NCBI RefSeq assembly: GCF_004366815.1
Contig: NZ_SORI01000025.1
Coordinates: forward strand, 1 to 33,192
DNA length: 33,192 nt
Origin: Aminivibrio pyruvatiphilus
Lineage (GTDB): Bacteria > Synergistota > Synergistia > Synergistales > Aminobacteriaceae
Direction of reading: 5' to 3'
Shown here: one piece after another, positions 30,064-33,192 of the stretch
Position numbering within the stretch: the stretch's first letter is position 1
How the letters are laid out: each line of letters opens with the position of its first letter
Notes under the pieces: generated by a model
Database searches by the model: none
What the model was told of the DNA's origin: nothing
The model's input: only the letters and a program-made list of their open reading frames with translations
Made by a program: the position numbers and the translations under genes

Positions 30064-31353
30064 TCAGAGATTCAGCAGCCGCGGAAGCAGCGTGGTCAGC
30101 GGCGGGAACGAAATGATGACCAGCAGCACAAGAAGGGCCACGCCGATGAAGGGCCAGATGTGGACGAACACGTCCGCCAGCTTCACCCTTCCCACGGCGG
30201 CGACAATGTAGTTGCACGCTCCCATGGGAGGCGTTATAAGGGCTATGGTAACGTTGAGGGTCATGACGACACCGAAATGGAAGGGGTCGATCCCCGCCTT
30301 CAGGGCTATGGGTGCGAAGATGGGGGTGAGAAGGGCAAGGGTGGAAACCTCTTCCATGAACATGCCGACGGGGAAGATGATCGCGCTCAGCACTATCATG
30401 AGAAGCCACGGCTTGTCCAGCAGTCCCGCCTGGAGGATGAGAGACGCGAATCTCTGGGGAACCTGCTCCCACTTGAGGAGCCACCCGATGACTGTGGCGG
30501 CTCCCATGATGAGAAAGATGGAGCTGGAAAGCCTCACCGTTTCATAAAAAGATTCCGCCAGTGCCCTCATGGTGAGCTGCCTGGTGTAGAAAAGCCCGGC
30601 CAGAAGGCAGTAAGCCACCGCCAGAGCCCCCGACTCTGTGGGAGTAACGATCCCGGTGACGATTCCCCCGACGATGATCACGGGGGCGAAAAGGGCCGCC
30701 AGGGAACGGATGAGGATCTCCTTTTTCCGCTTCCGGACTTCGGCAAAGTCCGCCACGGGGACCTGATACCTGTGGGAATAGACATAGTTCATGGCCATGA
30801 AGGCCCCTCCGAGGACAATCCCCGGAAGAATACCGGCGGCGAACAGTCCCCCGATGGAGGTGTTGGTCATGGTGGCGTAGATGATCATGAAGATGCTCGG
30901 CGGAATGATGGGACCGATGAGAGCGCTTCCCGCAGTGAGCCCGGCCGCGTAGGGAGGGGAGAAGCCGTCCTTCACCATGGCGGGAATGAGAATGGAGCCG
31001 AGAGCCGAGGCGTCCGCCGCGGCGGAGCCGTTGACTCCCGCGAGGATGATCCCCCCCACCACGTTGACATAGCCGAGGCCGCCCCTGACAGAGCCCACAA
31101 GGAGCCTGCTGAAGTCAAGAAGGCGGTCGGTAAGGCCGGAGCGGTTCATCAGGATGCCCGCAAGGATGAAAAACGGAATGGCCATCAGGGAGAAGACATC
31201 CATCCCTCCGAAAAACTGCTGGCCCATGACCCTGAGAAGGGACAGATCCCCCAGCATCACGATGCCGAAGAGGGACGTGGAGAGCAGCGAAAGATAGAGG
31301 GGAACGCCGAGTACCATGAGAATCAGAAAGGCGAAAAGCATGGACAGACCCAT
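30064..31353 (-). CDS. dctM: TRAP transporter large membrane subunit (DctM type), operon 2
   Basis: A 429-residue protein with about twelve hydrophobic segments and full DctM patterning: MAIPFFILAGILMNRSGL, ILAGVNGSAAADASALGS, LIGPIIPPSIFMIIYA, GIVTPTESGALAVAYCLL, IFPVGMFMEEVSTLALLTPIFAPIA and IALITPPMGACNYIVA. It is clearly paralogous to, but not a recent copy of, the DctM encoded at 16956-18245. It starts one base after the dctQ stop, so translation is coupled, and ends 16 bases before the dipeptidase gene. It carries out sodium-coupled transport through the inner membrane. Confidence 0.95.
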   Translation of the reverse strand: MGLSMLFAFLILMVLGVPLYLSLLSTSLFGIVMLGDLSLLRVMGQQFFGGMDVFSLMAIPFFILAGILMNRSGLTDRLLDFSRLLVGSVRGGLGYVNVVGGIILAGVNGSAAADASALGSILIPAMVKDGFSPPYAAGLTAGSALIGPIIPPSIFMIIYATMTNTSIGGLFAAGILPGIVLGGAFMAMNYVYSHRYQVPVADFAEVRKRKKEILIRSLAALFAPVIIVGGIVTGIVTPTESGALAVAYCLLAGLFYTRQLTMRALAESFYETVRLSSSIFLIMGAATVIGWLLKWEQVPQRFASLILQAGLLDKPWLLMIVLSAIIFPVGMFMEEVSTLALLTPIFAPIALKAGIDPFHFGVVMTLNVTIALITPPMGACNYIVAAVGRVKLADVFVHIWPFIGVALLVLLVIISFPPLTTLLPRLLNL

Positions 31354-31354
31354 T

Positions 31355-31861
31355 TCATCCCCTCCTTCCGATGGTCTGCAGATGCATCAGGACAGTTCCC
31401 GCAAGAAGCAGGGCCAGGCCCACGGGTATGGAGAGAAGGGGTATGGTCTTGGGAATGTTCAGCGCCATGGTTTTCATGTGCCACATCTGGACGGCGTTGA
31501 CCCATCCAAGCCAGATCATGAGGGAGAGGATTCCCGCTGCGAGCAGGAAGCGCCCCCATTCCACAATTCTCCTCAGGACAGCGGGAAAGCGGGGAACCAC
31601 AAAGTCGATGACCATGTGGTCCCCCTTCACCGCCGCACCCAGAGCGCCCATCATCACCATCCATACGAGAGAGAAGCGGGCCACTTCTTCGGTCCAGATG
31701 ATGGAACTTTTCAGCACATATCGGCAGAAAATGCCGAGGAGAATATCGCCGACATTGACCAGCAGGAGGAAACAGGCAGTCCATGCGCTGATCCGCTCAA
31801 GCCTGCGGGTCCAGCCGGCGAGACCGCTCCCGTTCTGCTCAGGGTGACGGGCGGGTGTCAT
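31355..31861 (-). CDS. dctQ: TRAP transporter small membrane subunit (DctQ type), operon 2
   Basis: A 168-residue DctQ protein with four hydrophobic segments. The conserved core is FCRYVLKSSIIWTEEVARFSLVWMV, followed by GAAVKGDHMVIDFVVPRFP. The ATG at 31861 is chosen because it lies seven bases after the dctP stop. A longer frame would overlap dctP by about 60 bases. The ribosome-binding site is weak, so translation is probably coupled to dctP. Confidence 0.92.
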   Translation of the reverse strand: MTPARHPEQNGSGLAGWTRRLERISAWTACFLLLVNVGDILLGIFCRYVLKSSIIWTEEVARFSLVWMVMMGALGAAVKGDHMVIDFVVPRFPAVLRRIVEWGRFLLAAGILSLMIWLGWVNAVQMWHMKTMALNIPKTIPLLSIPVGLALLLAGTVLMHLQTIGRRG

Positions 31862-31868
31862 GGCGACG

Positions 31869-32906
31869 CTATTTCGCCTTCTCGTTCGCGTTCTTCGCGC
31901 ACTCGAGGGCGAGGTTGAGCCATTCCTCACCAGCCCTGGACTTCAGCCATTCCACGTAGGCCGGCTGGCCGGCGGCGCGGAACGCGTCCATCTCTTCGTT
32001 CGTGGGAGCATAGGCAATCATTCCCTTTTCCACGAGGAAGTCGATATCCTTTTTATCCTGATCGGCCATGGCCTCGCGGTTCAGGGCGTTTGTCTTCTTG
32101 CCGGCCTCGATGACGGCCGCCTTGTGCTCCGGCGTGAGGGAATCGAGGAAATCGCCGTTTATCACCAGGAACTGGTCGGAATACTGGATGTTGGCCAGGG
32201 TGAGGTATTTCTGCACTTCATGAAGGCTTCCCATCTTGATGTACATGGCGGGATTCATCTGGCCGTCCACCACGCCCGTCTTGAGGGCCATGTAGAGTTC
32301 GGTCCACGGGATTGGGGTTCCGCTGGCGCCGAAGGATTTGTACAGGATGACCTGTCCTTCGTCCATGCCGCGGAATTTCAGTCCCTTGAAGTCTTCGGGA
32401 GAACGGATTTCCTTCTTGTTGTTCGTAAAGGCGAGGAAGCCTCCCTCCTCCACGGCTTCGAGGAGATAGGCGCCCGTGCGCTTGTGGAACTCTTCCTGCG
32501 CCTTCTTCCAGTACCGGCTTCCATCGAAGAAGAAGTGGGCAGCCTTGTAGCTGTTGAACATGAAGGGAACGGCGGAAGCGTAGATTTCCGGAAAGACCGG
32601 CGCAACGCCGGCAAAGGAAGCCACGTTGATGATGGGCTGGTTCATTCCCTGCTTCGAAAGCAGCTCCATCCTCTCTTCCTCGTTCCCGAGCTGGCTGTCC
32701 GGGAAGAGTTTCACGACTACTTCGCCCCCGGTGCCCTCGGCCACCAGTTTGGCGAAATTCTCCGCGAAAAGGTGCACCGCGTTGTTTTCCGCGTCCGCCG
32801 GGCCGTTGTAGGACATTTTAACCTCCCGGGCAGCCTCGGCCCCGAAGGGAACCGCCAGGCAGAACACCGCAACCGCAAAAAGCACCGCAAACCTTCCGAA
32901 CTTCAT
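31869..32906 (-). CDS. dctP: TRAP transporter periplasmic binding protein (DctP type), operon 2
   Basis: A 345-residue binding protein from ATG 32906, with AAGGAGGTAG ahead. The signal peptide is MKFGRFAVLFAVAVFCLAVPFGAEA, cut probably after AEA. TRAP-P features: AENNAVHLFAENFAKLV, FPDSQLGNEEERMELL, VPFMFNS, and LKFRGMDEGQVILYKSFGASGTPIPWTELYMALKTGVVDGQMNP. The arginine of KFR is the conserved carboxylate-binding residue. It differs much from the DctP of operon 1, so another ligand is expected. It is the first gene of an operon that ends in a VanX-like dipeptidase. The promoter must lie in the 218 bases upstream; no good sigma-70 pair is visible on this strand. Confidence 0.95.
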   Translation of the reverse strand: MKFGRFAVLFAVAVFCLAVPFGAEAAREVKMSYNGPADAENNAVHLFAENFAKLVAEGTGGEVVVKLFPDSQLGNEEERMELLSKQGMNQPIINVASFAGVAPVFPEIYASAVPFMFNSYKAAHFFFDGSRYWKKAQEEFHKRTGAYLLEAVEEGGFLAFTNNKKEIRSPEDFKGLKFRGMDEGQVILYKSFGASGTPIPWTELYMALKTGVVDGQMNPAMYIKMGSLHEVQKYLTLANIQYSDQFLVINGDFLDSLTPEHKAAVIEAGKKTNALNREAMADQDKKDIDFLVEKGMIAYAPTNEEMDAFRAAGQPAYVEWLKSRAGEEWLNLALECAKNANEKAK

Positions 32907-33044
32907 CTTCACTACCTCCTTCAGAACGATATGGGATTCTTCTTCCGCCGGGAGGGGCGGAGAAATCGGTTCCATTCTTCCACACTTTTCCCTTTCAGTC
33001 CAGACAACGGAGGCAGCCTAAATCCGCACCCTGAAAAATAAAAA

Positions 33045-33115
33045 ACCTCTCTGGACTGTTCGGAGAACAGTGTTAAGGTAGTGTTTGCGACGACACGACC
33101 CTTCACCAGAGAGGT
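33045..33115. other. Possible three-way-junction RNA element in the divergent leader
   Basis: ACCTCTCTGG (33045-33054) and CCAGAGAGGT (33106-33115) pair perfectly over ten bases. Inside lie a perfect 7-base-pair hairpin (33055-33061 with 33065-33071, loop GGA) and a second, interrupted one (AAGG 33075-33078 with CCTT 33100-33103, GTGT 33081-33084 with ACAC 33093-33096). Read rightward, the closing stem covers the AGAGAGGTG ribosome-binding site of the gene at 33125. Read leftward, the stem is followed by TTTTTTATTTTT and looks like a terminator or attenuator before dctP. Direction and function are not settled; no known riboswitch consensus was recognised. Confidence 0.5.
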
Positions 33116-33124
33116 GCGATCATT

Positions 33125-33192
33125 ATGACGGAAAAGGCCAAGAAAATCCACATCGAACTGAAGGGCGGAGAAAGCGGAATAACATCCTTCGC
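33125..33192 (+). CDS. Unidentified gene, N-terminal 22 codons
   Basis: An ATG at 33125 preceded by GAGAGGTG opens a frame that runs off the right edge. The visible residues begin MTEKAKKIHIELKGG and continue ESGITSF. I do not recognise the family from so short a piece. It is divergent from the second TRAP operon, so a shared substrate or regulation is possible. The ribosome-binding site lies in the closing stem of the possible structured leader at 33045-33115. Confidence 0.5.
   Translation, partial: MTEKAKKIHIELKGGESGITSF

Overview
The window looks like a chromosomal segment of a GC-rich, anaerobic, amino-acid- and organic-acid-using diderm, most likely a member of the Synergistetes (Synergistaceae). 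This is an inference from gene content: methylmalonyl-CoA carboxyltransferase/epimerase genes, two complete TRAP transporters, a BMP-type nucleoside ABC transporter, thiamine salvage without synthesis genes, and small Firmicutes/Synergistetes-type flagellar proteins. Starts are often GTG (at least ten genes). Many neighbours overlap by 4 to 25 bases or sit only a few bases apart. I see no insertion sequence, phage gene, tRNA, rRNA or CRISPR array.

Left part (1-3.4 kb): the start of a methylmalonyl-CoA carboxyltransferase-type gene and its epimerase read left. Then come a YvyF-like flagellar protein, a universal stress protein, a prepilin peptidase and an alpha/beta hydrolase. The last two converge and overlap.

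Thiamine salvage (3.4-10.05 kb): two operons face each other, each with its own TPP riboswitch and intrinsic terminator. The rightward operon thiZ-thiX-thiY-thiW imports the pyrimidine (HMP) and probably the thiazole moiety. The leftward operon thiD-thiM-thiE phosphorylates and joins them. An unrecognised tail-anchored protein gene with its own promoter lies between them.

Housekeeping and small genes (10.08-15.2 kb): gyrA and psd overlap and read left. They are followed by a frameshifted short remnant that may come from pssA. Next are a nitroreductase, a DJ-1/PfpI protein and a TetR regulator.

Transport and catabolism (15.2-33.2 kb): a TRAP transporter operon (dctP-dctQ-dctM) ends in ilvD. 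After a cupin, a small membrane protein, a 53-residue YjfB-like motility protein and a gpt phosphoribosyltransferase comes a BMP/nucleoside ABC transporter (binding protein, ATPase, two permeases) followed by a DUF554 membrane protein. A leftward pair encodes an acetoacetate-decarboxylase-like protein and a short-chain dehydrogenase. A second TRAP operon ends in a VanX-like D,D-dipeptidase. The last 150 bases hold a possible three-way-junction RNA leader just before a truncated rightward gene that I cannot identify.

The items most worth a second look are the TRAP-plus-dipeptidase operon, the structured leader at the right edge, the unknown protein between the two TPP-regulated operons, and the frameshifted remnant behind psd.
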